From Paenibacillus caui (GTDB taxonomy: Bacteria; Bacillota; Bacilli; Paenibacillales; Paenibacillaceae): 64,000 bases of DNA. The number at the start of each line of letters is the position of its first letter. Position 1 is the stretch's first letter. Position numbers and translations under genes: made by a program. Below are positions 51,830-60,519 of this stretch, in pieces. The notes beneath the pieces are model-generated. The model saw only the letters and a list, made by a program, of their open reading frames with translations, made no database searches and was not told where the DNA came from. Location of the stretch: NCBI RefSeq assembly GCF_019904135.1, contig NZ_JAIOGQ010000017.1:1-64000 (forward strand), read 5' to 3'.

Positions 51830-52393
51830 ATGGGCTTTGAACAGCTTACTTCGGAAGAACAAGCTGATGTAATGCGAATACGAAAGCGGGTAATCGAAGC
51901 CATCGGGAGTAACATGGACCTGTACGGAATCACCCAGTCAACCGGCCATTTATACGGACTGATGTTCTTTGCGGATAAGCCGATGACGCTGGATGAGATG
52001 GGACGGGAAATGAAAATGAGCAAGACGAGCATGAGCACGGGGGTCCGCAATCTGCTCGAGTTGAAGATGGTCAATAAAGTGTGGGAAAAAGGCTCACGCA
52101 AGGATTTATATGAAGTAGAGTATGATTGGCATCAAACGTTTGTTGATTTCTTCGCGATCGAGTGGAGAAGAGCGGTGGAGAGCAATCGGAATTCGCTGCG
52201 GCGTTCCATCGCCGAAATCGACCGTTTGCTGAAGGAACTGGAGGCATCCGTTTCGGGAGAGGAAGGACCTTATAAACAGATTTTGCTCAATGACAAGGGG
52301 AAAATAGAGAATGCTATGGATTATTATGCCTGGCTTGAACGGCTGATAGATGTCATGGAGAGCGGCGATATTTTCGATCTGGTGCCAAAATGA
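51830..52393 (+). CDS. GbsR/MarR family transcriptional regulator (copy 1)
   Basis: A 187-residue choline/glycine-betaine type regulator of the GbsR-OpcR group. The winged helix contains KPMTLDEMGREMKMSKTSMS and KVWEKGSRKDLYEVEYDW. ATG 51830 follows CACGGGAGG; the frame is open upstream to 51701 but that part includes the promoter. It shares most residues with the second copy at 59664-60209 (for example SNMDLYGITQSTGHLYGL versus NNMDLYGLTLSTGLLYGL). No osmoprotectant gene is adjacent, so its targets lie elsewhere. Confidence 0.88.
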   Translation: MGFEQLTSEEQADVMRIRKRVIEAIGSNMDLYGITQSTGHLYGLMFFADKPMTLDEMGREMKMSKTSMSTGVRNLLELKMVNKVWEKGSRKDLYEVEYDWHQTFVDFFAIEWRRAVESNRNSLRRSIAEIDRLLKELEASVSGEEGPYKQILLNDKGKIENAMDYYAWLERLIDVMESGDIFDLVPK

Positions 52394-52451
52394 AAAAGAT
52401 CGGCGAACTAGCGGGAACCGGTTTCCCGGATTATAGGGGTTCTAATAGGCG

Positions 52452-52500
52452 AGGGGCTGTCCTAATCGTAGTTTTTTCGACTACTGTAGGACAGCCCCTT
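52452..52500. terminator. Bidirectional terminator between gbsR copy 1 and pstB
   Basis: AGGGGCTGTCCTA pairs with TAGGACAGCCCCT; inside, GTAGT pairs with ACTAC around a T-rich loop. It is shared by the two converging genes. Confidence 0.8.
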
Positions 52501-52505
52501 CTGCT

Positions 52506-53261
52506 TTATCCGAAACGTCCGGAAATATATTCCTGCGTCATCGGATCGGACGGATTGGTGAAGATCACATCTGTCTTATCATATTCAATCAGCTTACCCA
52601 TGTAAAAGTAAGCGGTATGGCCCGAAATCCGGGCAGCCTGCTGCATATTATGCGTCACGATGACGATGCACAGCTGCTCCTTGAGCTGGAGGATCAGCTC
52701 TTCGATTTTGGCTGTGGAAACCGGATCCAGCGCCGAAGCCGGTTCATCGAGCAGCAAAATCTTCGGCTGCACCGACAGCGCGCGTGCGATGCAGAGGCGC
52801 TGCTGCTGGCCGCCTGAAAGGGAGAGGGCGGATTGATGGAGCCGGTCCTTGACTTCGTCCCAGAGGGCGGCTTTCCGCAGGCTGTCCTCCACAATTTGAT
52901 CCAGCTGCTTCTTGTTCTTGATGCCATGATATTTGGGCCCGAAAGCGATATTGGCATAAATGGATTTATAAAACGGATTCGGCCGCTGCCAAACCATGCC
53001 GATGCTTTGGCGAAGCACCGTAACATCGGTATCCGGCGCGTTAATGTTGCGCCCGTTAATCCAGATGCTTCCTGTCATCCGCGAGCCCGGAATTTCATCG
53101 TTCATCCGGTTTAATGCTCTGAGAAAGGTGGATTTGCCGCAGCCGGATGGGCCGATCAGAGCCGTAACCGAATTTTCGGGAAAAGACAGATCGACCCCTT
53201 TTACGGCTTCGTTTTGTCCGTAATAGATTTTAAGATTCTCGGTCCGAAGGATATCCGTCAT
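52506..53261 (-). CDS. pstB: Phosphate ABC transporter ATP-binding protein
   Basis: A 251-residue ATPase of high-affinity phosphate uptake. Walker A is [19 protein letters not shown] (the NRMND extension is PstB-specific), the signature is [15 protein letters not shown], and Walker B is [12 protein letters not shown]. The end reads [10 protein letters not shown]. It is the last gene of pstSCAB; a second pstB and phoU, found in some Bacillales, are not here. Confidence 0.97.
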   Translation of the reverse strand: MTDILRTENLKIYYGQNEAVKGVDLSFPENSVTALIGPSGCGKSTFLRALNRMNDEIPGSRMTGSIWINGRNINAPDTDVTVLRQSIGMVWQRPNPFYKSIYANIAFGPKYHGIKNKKQLDQIVEDSLRKAALWDEVKDRLHQSALSLSGGQQQRLCIARALSVQPKILLLDEPASALDPVSTAKIEELILQLKEQLCIVIVTHNMQQAARISGHTAYFYMGKLIEYDKTDVIFTNPSDPMTQEYISGRFG

Positions 53262-53302
53262 CGGTTCATGTCTCCAATTCTAATGTTTTGAAATTTGCCA
53301 TT

Positions 53303-54190
53303 CTATTTGATCGAAGTAAACTTGCGGTACAGCAGCCGGCCGACCCAGCGTGCCAGCAGGTTAAAGATCAGCACCATCAGTACAAGCACGGCGGAAGCGC
53401 CTGCGGCAATTTCGGCTGCGTCGGGCGCAATGCCTTCGCTGTTCACTTTCCAGATATGGACGGAGAGAGTCTCCGCCGGGCGCATCGGGTTAATTGGCGA
53501 ATTCAGACTCATCGGATTCCAGTCCGTGAAATCAAGCCGCGGCGTGGTCATCCCCGCGGTGAACAGCAAGGCTGCGGCCTCCCCGAAAATCCGTCCTGCC
53601 GCCAGAATGGTGCCGGTGATGATCGCGGGAAGGGCAACCGGGAACAAGATGGAAGTGATAATCTTCCAGTGGGACAGCCCCATCGCAAGCCCGGCCTCTT
53701 TTTGTTCTTTCGGCACGTTCCGGAAAGCTTGTTCAGTAACCCGAACCATCAGCGGCATATTGAAGATCGTCAGAACAAGCGCTCCGGACAGCACGGAAAA
53801 TCCGAAATTGAATGTATTGACGATAAGCAGCAAGCCGAACAGGCCTACTACGATGGAAGGGAAGGAGGACAATACCTCAACGACAAGGCGGACGGCAGCC
53901 GTCAGCCGGCCTCCCTTTGCATATTCAGCCATATAAATCCCGGCTCCGATGCCGAGTGGAATGGTAATGATCAGCGTCAGCACCAGCAGATACAGCGAGT
54001 TGAACAGCTGAGGCCCGATACCGCCGCCAGCTCTAATGGTTTCCGGTACCGACGTCAGAAAGTCCCAGCTAATATGACTAAGGCCTCTGACAAGAATATA
54101 GCCAAGCATGCCAAGCAGAATGGCGATGATCAGCAGTGAAAAAGCAACGATGACTCCCGTAGCGATGCGGTCTTTAAGCTTTGCGCTCAT
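53303..54190 (-). CDS. pstA: Phosphate ABC transporter permease PstA
   Basis: A 295-residue protein with six helices, beginning MSAKLKDRIATGVIVAFSLL. The cytosolic EAA-type loop is EAGLAMGLSHWKIITSILFP. The stop and start with pstC overlap as ATGA, indicating coupled translation. It forms the membrane channel with PstC. Confidence 0.95.
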   Translation of the reverse strand: MSAKLKDRIATGVIVAFSLLIIAILLGMLGYILVRGLSHISWDFLTSVPETIRAGGGIGPQLFNSLYLLVLTLIITIPLGIGAGIYMAEYAKGGRLTAAVRLVVEVLSSFPSIVVGLFGLLLIVNTFNFGFSVLSGALVLTIFNMPLMVRVTEQAFRNVPKEQKEAGLAMGLSHWKIITSILFPVALPAIITGTILAAGRIFGEAAALLFTAGMTTPRLDFTDWNPMSLNSPINPMRPAETLSVHIWKVNSEGIAPDAAEIAAGASAVLVLMVLIFNLLARWVGRLLYRKFTSIK

Positions 54191-55086
54191 ATTTTAGCTC
54201 TCCTTTCCAGCAAACGGACAACAAAGACGAATACAAAGGTCATGAAGAGCAGAATGAGCGCCATGCTCCAAAGGGCGTTATTTTGTGCGGAACCCATAAC
54301 CGTATTGCTCATGTTCAAAGTGATCACACTGGTCAAAGTAGAGGCGGATTCGAACAGCGATCTCGGGATATGCGGCGCATTCCCGATAACCATCTGAACG
54401 GCGAGCGCCTCGCCGAAAGCGCGCGCCATGCCGAGCACGACCCCGGTCAGCACTGAAGGCATTACCGTCGGGAGCACGACGCCGGCAATCGTCTGCCACC
54501 GCGTTGCGCCTAGACCATAGGAAGCCTCTTTGAGATTGCGGGGCAGCGAGCCCAGCGCATCAGTGGCGATACTCGTAATCGTAGGCAGTATCATAATGGA
54601 CAAGACCAGCGAGCCTGCGGCTACGCCAATGCCCTGACCTGGAAAAATATCGCGCAAAAACGGTACGAGTACGCTCAAGCCGATAAAGCCGTAAACAACA
54701 GACGGGATGCCGGCAAGCAGCTCGACAACCGGCTGCAGCACTTTTTTGCCCCAGCTTGGCATAATTTCCGTCATAAACAAGGCTGCACAAACACTCAGCG
54801 GACTGGCAATTACAGCAGCCAGCAGAGACGTAATAAACGAACCGAAAATAAACGGAAGCGCGCCGAACTGGTTGTTATCAGGCAGCCATTCCGTTCCAAA
54901 CAGAAATTCGGACAAGCTGATGCCGTTAACGGCAAACGTGGAAACGCCTTTGCTGGCAACAAAATATACGATTGAAAAAATAACAACAATAAGTAAAGTG
55001 ACGCAGAAGGTCGTATAAATCCGCCCGATCCATTCTTCCGCCCGATGTTTGCGGAATAGAAGGGGGGTTTCTTGTTTAGCTTTCAT
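54187..55086 (-). CDS. pstC: Phosphate ABC transporter permease PstC
   Basis: A 299-residue protein with six helices. Characteristic segments are GIPSVVYGFIGLSVLVP and the EAA loop EASYGLGATRWQTIAGVVLP. ATG 55086 is preceded by AGAAGG; the frame start at 55176 is rejected for lack of a ribosome site. Confidence 0.95.
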   Translation of the reverse strand: MKAKQETPLLFRKHRAEEWIGRIYTTFCVTLLIVVIFSIVYFVASKGVSTFAVNGISLSEFLFGTEWLPDNNQFGALPFIFGSFITSLLAAVIASPLSVCAALFMTEIMPSWGKKVLQPVVELLAGIPSVVYGFIGLSVLVPFLRDIFPGQGIGVAAGSLVLSIMILPTITSIATDALGSLPRNLKEASYGLGATRWQTIAGVVLPTVMPSVLTGVVLGMARAFGEALAVQMVIGNAPHIPRSLFESASTLTSVITLNMSNTVMGSAQNNALWSMALILLFMTFVFVFVVRLLERRAKI

Positions 55087-55192
55087 GGATGGCCTTCTTT
55101 CTCTCATTTGAATATTTAATATTAAAACGTGAAAATAGAGGCGGAAGGCTTGCGCCTTCGGCCTCCTGACTCGCAAATGTCAAGCTTGATTA

Positions 55193-56131
55193 TTATTTAT
55201 TTGTTACGTTGCCTTTAACGTCGCGGACAACTTGCATTTTGGATACCGGAATGTAACCCATTTCTACAACGTCGCCATTTTGAACTTCATCGGACAGCAT
55301 GTAGTCCAGGAAGGCTTTGGTTGTTGCATCAGGTTCACCCTTTGTATACATGTGCTCGTAAGCCCATACCGGATATTTGCCGGCAGCAACGTTATCTGCA
55401 GTGGCGTCTACACCGTCATATTGCAGAGGCTGAACTGTATCATCGATGTAGGAAAGAGCGAGGTAACCGATAGCCCCTGGCGTTTCTTTAACGAGCTTTT
55501 TAACTGTGCCTGAGGAATCTTCCTGAATCGAACCTTGCAAATCCGGAGCTTTCTGACCGAGCGCAAATTTTTCAAATGTCGCACGAGTACCGGAGCTGCC
55601 AGGACGGTTTACGATAACGATTTTTTGATCTTTACCTTGAACATCTTTCCAGTTCGTAATTTTGCCGGTGAAAATATCGACAAGCTGCTGCTTCGTCAGA
55701 TTGGTTACGCCAACTTCCTTGTTAACAACCGCAGCCATGGCAACTACGGCTACTTGATGGTCTTTCAGCTCAGCCGCTTTGCTGGCATCGTCAATCTTCT
55801 CTTCAGCAAAAACGTCGGAGTTACCGATTTGAACTTGTCCTTCAGATACCTGCGTAAGTCCTGTTCCGCTGCCGCCGCCTTGTACTTGAATGGATACGCC
55901 GCTGTTCGTTTCGGAGAATTTTTTACCCGCTTGGTCAACAAGCGGCTGCAGGGCAGTGGAGCCGGATGCGATAATCGAACCGCTCAATTTCGTTTCAGCA
56001 GATTTATTGTTTGAGGCGCTGCTGCCGTTTGAAGCGCTGCTGCCTTGTGAATTGTTGTTGTTTCCGCATGCTGCAAGCGAGACACTGAAAGCCAGAGTTA
56101 GCGCAAGTAAAACGGATTTTTTAAGTTTCAT
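55193..56131 (-). CDS. pstS: Phosphate-binding lipoprotein PstS
   Basis: A 312-residue periplasmic-type binding protein tethered by lipid. The signal is MKLKKSVLLALTLAFS with lipobox LAAC. A Ser/Asn-rich linker follows, then the phosphate-binding loops GSTALQPLVDQA, GGGSGTGLTQVSEG and RPGSSGTRATFEKF. ATG 56131 is chosen; the ATG at 56149 lacks a ribosome site. It is the first gene of the operon, behind a Pho-box-like element. Confidence 0.96.
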   Translation of the reverse strand: MKLKKSVLLALTLAFSVSLAACGNNNNSQGSSASNGSSASNNKSAETKLSGSIIASGSTALQPLVDQAGKKFSETNSGVSIQVQGGGSGTGLTQVSEGQVQIGNSDVFAEEKIDDASKAAELKDHQVAVVAMAAVVNKEVGVTNLTKQQLVDIFTGKITNWKDVQGKDQKIVIVNRPGSSGTRATFEKFALGQKAPDLQGSIQEDSSGTVKKLVKETPGAIGYLALSYIDDTVQPLQYDGVDATADNVAAGKYPVWAYEHMYTKGEPDATTKAFLDYMLSDEVQNGDVVEMGYIPVSKMQVVRDVKGNVTNK

Positions 56132-56204
56132 GACGAAGGATTCCCCCATATTTTGTATTTGAATTTCGGCAGGCTTGTTTACGTGTTTCCCGCCAACAAC
56201 TCAA

Positions 56205-56247
56205 ATTATAGAAGGCGATCATTTGTGAGAAGTCAAAACAATGTAAA
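56205..56247 (-). promoter_or_regulatory. Pho-box-like promoter of pstSCAB
   Basis: On the minus strand TTTACA and TTGACT stand 11 bp apart (five-base spacer), followed 20 bases later by TATAAT. Direct TT(A/T/C)ACA-type repeats at 11-bp steps in place of a -35 are the PhoP~P pattern in Bacillus. Only two repeats are visible. Confidence 0.5.
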
Positions 56248-56274
56248 CGGAATGATAAAAATTACAATAATTTA

Positions 56275-56290
56275 TCTATAGTATTATAGA
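56275..56290. promoter_or_regulatory. Candidate LysR-type operator
   Basis: TCTATAGTATTATAGA is a perfect 6-bp inverted repeat with a four-base centre. It lies just before a TATAAT (56298-56303) of the LysR gene, suitable for autoregulation and perhaps control of the divergent pst promoter. Confidence 0.4.
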
Positions 56291-56339
56291 AAAAGTATAT
56301 AATAAAGCAGGAGTAAAGCTGCCGCAAGCAGGGAGGCTT

Positions 56340-57242
56340 ATGCGCATGAATCTGTTTAAACTTCAAATTCTCGTTCTGATCGAAAAATATAAGAAAGTAA
56401 CGGACGTCGCGCGCGAGCTGCAGATCAAGCAGCCGACTGTGACTTTTCACATGAAAAGTCTGGAGGAAGAGCTTGGCGTCTCGCTTTATCAGGCAAGAGG
56501 CGGGCGTATTTTACTAAGCGAAGCGGGCAGGTCTTTATATCCTTATGCCCTCAAAATGACGGCATTATCCGGTGAAGCTGCCAGAGTTCTGGAGCAGTAT
56601 AAAAATCCGGGCGGGGGCTTGATCCGGGTCGGGTCGGAGGATTTGTACGCCGGATATGTACTTCGCGGGGTTCGTGCCCTGAAGGAGCTTAATCCGGAAT
56701 TGCAAAGCGACATTCGCTTATGTTCACAGGCAGAGCTTGGGCCGTTATTTGCCGATGGCGCAGCAGATGCCGTGATCATGGAGAAGAATTCCGCCGCCCC
56801 GTATGCCGGTTTTTTTGAACCGCTGTTTGAAGATGAGGCCGTTATCATTTGCGCTGAGGAGCATCCTTGGGCCAAGCGTGGGGAAGTACTGCCCGATGAA
56901 GCAGAGACAGAGAACTTCATACGTTATGGCAACGCTTCGTTTCTCGAATCGTTTTTACGCCGCTTGGCTGAAGAACAGAAGATCGATCCGCGAAGCAAGG
57001 TGACGGTCTCGTCTTTAGAAGCGGCTGTACAAGCGGCTGTTCTCGGATTGGGGGTTGCGCTTGCCACAAGGAAAGCGGTAGAAGGTCTACGGACGTTTGA
57101 GCAAAAAATAGCAGTGCTCCCTTTGCCGGAAGCACTGCATATTCAAAATTTTGTAATCGGACTGTTATTTCGCGGCGGCGAGCCATCCTCGCGGATTGCT
57201 CAGGAGCTGGCCCTTAGCATCAAGGAGCATGGGAAATCCTGA
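56340..57242 (+). CDS. LysR family transcriptional regulator
   Basis: A 300-residue protein. The N-terminal helix-turn-helix (VTDVARELQIKQPTVTFHMK, residues about 19-38) has the usual SLEEELGVSLY link, and the C-terminal co-inducer domain includes VGSEDLYAGYVLRG and VSSLEAAVQAAVLGLGVAL. GGGAGG precedes the ATG. It is divergent from pstS and converges on a hydrolase gene; its target is unknown. Confidence 0.9.
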   Translation: MRMNLFKLQILVLIEKYKKVTDVARELQIKQPTVTFHMKSLEEELGVSLYQARGGRILLSEAGRSLYPYALKMTALSGEAARVLEQYKNPGGGLIRVGSEDLYAGYVLRGVRALKELNPELQSDIRLCSQAELGPLFADGAADAVIMEKNSAAPYAGFFEPLFEDEAVIICAEEHPWAKRGEVLPDEAETENFIRYGNASFLESFLRRLAEEQKIDPRSKVTVSSLEAAVQAAVLGLGVALATRKAVEGLRTFEQKIAVLPLPEALHIQNFVIGLLFRGGEPSSRIAQELALSIKEHGKS

Positions 57243-57262
57243 GCCTGATGCTGATGTTGATG

Positions 57263-59530
57263 TCAGGAGTACAGGCCAATGTCCGTCAGCATGATCTTGC
57301 CCGGGCCATTTCCGAAATAGAAAGTAATCCTGGACAGCTCTTTGGGACGGAACCCTGGACTCTGCCGCATAAAAGTCCGGAAATCCAGCCGATACGTTTG
57401 AAAGACCGACTCCGTCGGCTCCTTATACTTGCCGCCTTCCAGCTTCTTCTCCAGCCATGAGTTGAGTGTGAACCGGCTGACCGGCAGAGGCTGGATTGCC
57501 ATAAACTGTGACAGCGGAAGGCGCACCGATGTACCATTCAAGCTTTCCAGTCCAATCGTGACGGCTGGAGAGGGGGGGGTGTGGCCGTCTTTTTCGGCCA
57601 GCTCGAAATTCATGTTTGCCATCGAGAAAGAGAGCCCCTTGGCAAGGGAAAGCGCTGACTTGTACTGCTCACTGTTACCCGAGCTGCGCAGCTCAAGCGA
57701 ATAAGAAGCTTGCTGCCCGCTGTCCCCTTCCGCTTTCCATTCCAGCACAACGCCGCGTTTTCCCTTATTGTTATTCTCGCGATCTTTGGCCTCCGTTTCG
57801 CTCAGAACGGCATTTTCGGCTTTTGCAGTGCCCCCGCCGCGAATCGTCGTTTTGTCGCGGTCTTCCTCATAGTCGGCTAGCACTGTAAAGCTGGCGTCCT
57901 CAAAACGGTTATAGTATGCCGTCTTTGGCAGCCACTCAAGACCTGTGCGGTAATCCCGGAACAGCTCGGTATATTCCACACGGCCATGCAGGGTTGCCTC
58001 CATAAAGGCGGACACGTAGACCATGGCGATTTGCCGCTGGTTGTTCCCGTCCATGATAGGAGAGCGGCTGAGCAGAATGCCCGAAGGGAAGCTCAGATCA
58101 TAATGCCCCCAATCGGTATTGAACTGGCTGTGATTCGCCCCTGCAACATATAAAGTGGACTTGAAAAAGGAGCTGTATTTGTCAAAGGTAGTTCGATCAA
58201 ACTGGCGGTCCCCGTAAAAGTCGTTGACATCCCCGTCCTGCGCGCCCTGGATGGCCAAGTAATTGATATTGCTCAGGCGGGCCAGATTGTTCTCCACTTT
58301 CTTGTCCGTAGGTGCCAGCGCGGCAATGCTCCGGACATGGAATTTGTCGATATTTTGCAGCGAATCTCCCCGTACAAACCAGCGCAGAGGATCGGCTGCC
58401 ATGGCTACGGCTTGCCCTCCGCGGGAATGTCCAATGAGACCGATCCGGTCGAAATCCACCTTTTGATAAAAGGGACTGCTGCGGTCTGAAGCAAACAAGT
58501 CGATCTGCTGGAGATGCTTGAGCAGCAGCCATGCCCGCACCTTCATGTCATTACCGGGAATTCCGCTCCATGCCGAATAATTCAGAAAATTTTCGTCAAC
58601 GGAGATGGCGATAAAACCCCGGCTGGCAAGCAGTTCTCCCAAATAAGCGTATCCTTCATCCGAAAAATATTCCATTAAATGATTGCCGTGCACGATCAGA
58701 ACGAGCGGGAAAGGACCGCTGCCCTCCGGCATCCAAACCCTGCCGTTTAGAGGCAGGTTATGCGCATCGAAGCCCCAGAACTTCGTTCTGCGCTTGGACC
58801 AGTCTTTAATAAACGGGGAAGCGTTAACCGGCGTGGAGGTCAGCTCGGCTCCTCCTGCGAATTCACTGCGATGAAGGTCCAAACCGCTGCCATAAGTAAA
58901 ATACCGGTAAGCTCCGTTTCCGTTTTCAGCCGGATTTTTGGCCTCTATCTGCTTTGAAGCTGATACTGGCAAATAAGCGGGCGAAACGGGCAAGCCGGTG
59001 AAATGCAAAGGCACGTAAATAATCGCTGCGCATATGACTGCGGTCATCAGGGCAAGCGGAATCTTTCGCCGGAGGCGGACTTTCGTCCCTGTCAGTATGC
59101 CAAGCGTCATCCCCGCCAACGTTCCGACTGCGGTAAGGAGCAGCGTCCCTGCGGCTGAAATGGCCCAGTAAACATCCCCGCCATACCTGAAGATCGTATA
59201 GACGAAAGCGGCCGTACAGATCAAAGAAGCGCAGAACAGCCGGGGAACAGGTAATCCAATCAGCGCCAGCAGTACCGCTGCCAGATTTGCGGCCAGTGCG
59301 AGCACAACAGAACTGCCGCCTGTGAACAGCATCAAATCGACGGCTAATCCGTGTCCGGTGGGAAGCCCCAGGGCAGCGAGTACAGAAGCAAAAATAACAA
59401 AGGCCCAAAGGCCGGATAGAGATACGAGCCAGAACAGCGTATCATAGCGGTAAGTTCCGTTGATCCTCCGCTTCAGGCGGGCCCTCAGACGGGGAGCGGC
59501 GGGATAAACATTTTCAAATTGCAGTTCCAT
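57263..59530 (-). CDS. Membrane-anchored alpha/beta hydrolase
   Basis: A 755-residue protein. About six transmembrane helices (residues about 25-185) come first. They are followed by an extracytoplasmic alpha/beta-hydrolase domain with LVLIVHGNHLMEY as the oxyanion strand and the nucleophile elbow GLIGHSRGGQAV, then a C-terminal beta-rich part. DIDLFASDR and AGANHSQFN hold likely acid and histidine residues. The fold recalls dienelactone- or platelet-activating factor-type esterases; the substrate is unknown. ATG 59530 follows GGGAG. An N-terminal membrane module on such a hydrolase is unusual. Confidence 0.82.
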   Translation of the reverse strand: MELQFENVYPAAPRLRARLKRRINGTYRYDTLFWLVSLSGLWAFVIFASVLAALGLPTGHGLAVDLMLFTGGSSVVLALAANLAAVLLALIGLPVPRLFCASLICTAAFVYTIFRYGGDVYWAISAAGTLLLTAVGTLAGMTLGILTGTKVRLRRKIPLALMTAVICAAIIYVPLHFTGLPVSPAYLPVSASKQIEAKNPAENGNGAYRYFTYGSGLDLHRSEFAGGAELTSTPVNASPFIKDWSKRRTKFWGFDAHNLPLNGRVWMPEGSGPFPLVLIVHGNHLMEYFSDEGYAYLGELLASRGFIAISVDENFLNYSAWSGIPGNDMKVRAWLLLKHLQQIDLFASDRSSPFYQKVDFDRIGLIGHSRGGQAVAMAADPLRWFVRGDSLQNIDKFHVRSIAALAPTDKKVENNLARLSNINYLAIQGAQDGDVNDFYGDRQFDRTTFDKYSSFFKSTLYVAGANHSQFNTDWGHYDLSFPSGILLSRSPIMDGNNQRQIAMVYVSAFMEATLHGRVEYTELFRDYRTGLEWLPKTAYYNRFEDASFTVLADYEEDRDKTTIRGGGTAKAENAVLSETEAKDRENNNKGKRGVVLEWKAEGDSGQQASYSLELRSSGNSEQYKSALSLAKGLSFSMANMNFELAEKDGHTPPSPAVTIGLESLNGTSVRLPLSQFMAIQPLPVSRFTLNSWLEKKLEGGKYKEPTESVFQTYRLDFRTFMRQSPGFRPKELSRITFYFGNGPGKIMLTDIGLYS

Positions 59531-59583
59531 GACAACTCCCGGATGATGTAATAATTGAAGCAAATTATCTCTATTGTAACATG

Positions 59584-59621
59584 AAAAAAAAGCCTCCATC
59601 CAATTTAAGGAATGTGAAGGC
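59584..59621 (-). terminator. Terminator of gbsR copy 2
   Basis: On the minus strand AGCCTTCACATTCC is largely complementary to GGATGGAGGCT, followed by eight T. Confidence 0.75.
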
Positions 59622-59663
59622 TGCATTTAATATGAAATTATGCCTTGAAAAGCAATCGCCAGC

Positions 59664-60209
59664 TTATTTCGGGACAAGCTCGAAGATTTGCCCATCCTCC
59701 ATCGCGTCGATCAGCCGGTCAAGCCAGCGGTAATAGGCTTTCGCGTGAAGCAGCTTCTCTTTGTCCTCTCTCAGAATCGCTGCCAGTTGTTCATCGACCG
59801 GCTGCTCCAGCAATTGATCCGCTTCTTTAATGGCCCTTTGAATGGCCAGAAGATTGCTTTCCACAGCTTTTCTCCACTTGATGGCAAAATAATCGGTAAA
59901 CGATTGATACCAGTCGTACTCTACCTCGTACAAGTCTTTTCGCGAGCCTTTTTCCCAGATTTTATTCACCATCCTGAGATCCAGCATCGCCCGTACACCG
60001 GTACTCATGCTGGTTTTGCTCATTTTCATTTCCTTGCCCATTTCATCCAGCGTCATCGGTTTATCGGCAAAAAACAATAATCCGTATAAAAGTCCCGTGG
60101 ATAGAGTAAGCCCATATAAGTCCATATTGTTGCCTATATGCTCAATAACACGTTTTCTCAATTTAAGGATTATAGCTTGTTGTTCTTCTGTTAATTGGTC
60201 CAAGCCCAT
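59664..60209 (-). CDS. GbsR/MarR family transcriptional regulator (copy 2, opuA-linked)
   Basis: A 181-residue protein strongly similar to the copy at 51830-52393, with the same winged helix (KPMTLDEMGKEMKMSKTSMS) and ending QIFELVPK where copy 1 ends DIFDLVPK. It is divergent from the opuA operon, the arrangement of GbsR/OpcR-type repressors of choline and glycine betaine uptake. GGAGGG lies about seven bases before the ATG. Confidence 0.9.
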   Translation of the reverse strand: MGLDQLTEEQQAIILKLRKRVIEHIGNNMDLYGLTLSTGLLYGLLFFADKPMTLDEMGKEMKMSKTSMSTGVRAMLDLRMVNKIWEKGSRKDLYEVEYDWYQSFTDYFAIKWRKAVESNLLAIQRAIKEADQLLEQPVDEQLAAILREDKEKLLHAKAYYRWLDRLIDAMEDGQIFELVPK

Positions 60210-60519
60210 GCTTGTACCCTCCTATCTTCAGCCTGTGAGCATCTGGTATAACCATCGATTAATCACGCCTTATTGTAAAAAAGTGATGTAAAGAAGTAAA
60301 GAAACATTTCATACAGCATAAGAGAGGAATCAGGAGTATTCGGTAGTATTAGTTCGTACAGTTTTTACTGTACGTTCTATACGTACGGATTTTTAGTTTG
60401 CGATCATCGTCAGCTTGTTGTTACAATGGTTATACCTTGAGTTAACCCGGGCATCTTTCTTTCGGTTATGGCTAAGGACTTCTTATATAGAAGCAATTTT
60501 TGAAGGGAAGGGTGTAAAT
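60210..60519. other. Divergent control region between gbsR copy 2 and opuA
   Basis: It carries the gbsR promoter (TTTACT-N17-TACAAT, minus strand, 60300-60272) and a palindrome (listed) about 150 bases before opuAA. A clear opuA -35/-10 pair was not found; TTGTTGTTACAAT near 60416 is the best -10-like string. Confidence 0.5.
60355..60374. promoter_or_regulatory. Candidate GbsR operator
   Basis: CGTACAGT, four T, ACTGTACG: perfect 8-bp arms. A further half-like ACGTACG follows eight bases on. Position in the divergent gbsR/opuA region suggests a repressor site. Confidence 0.45.
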
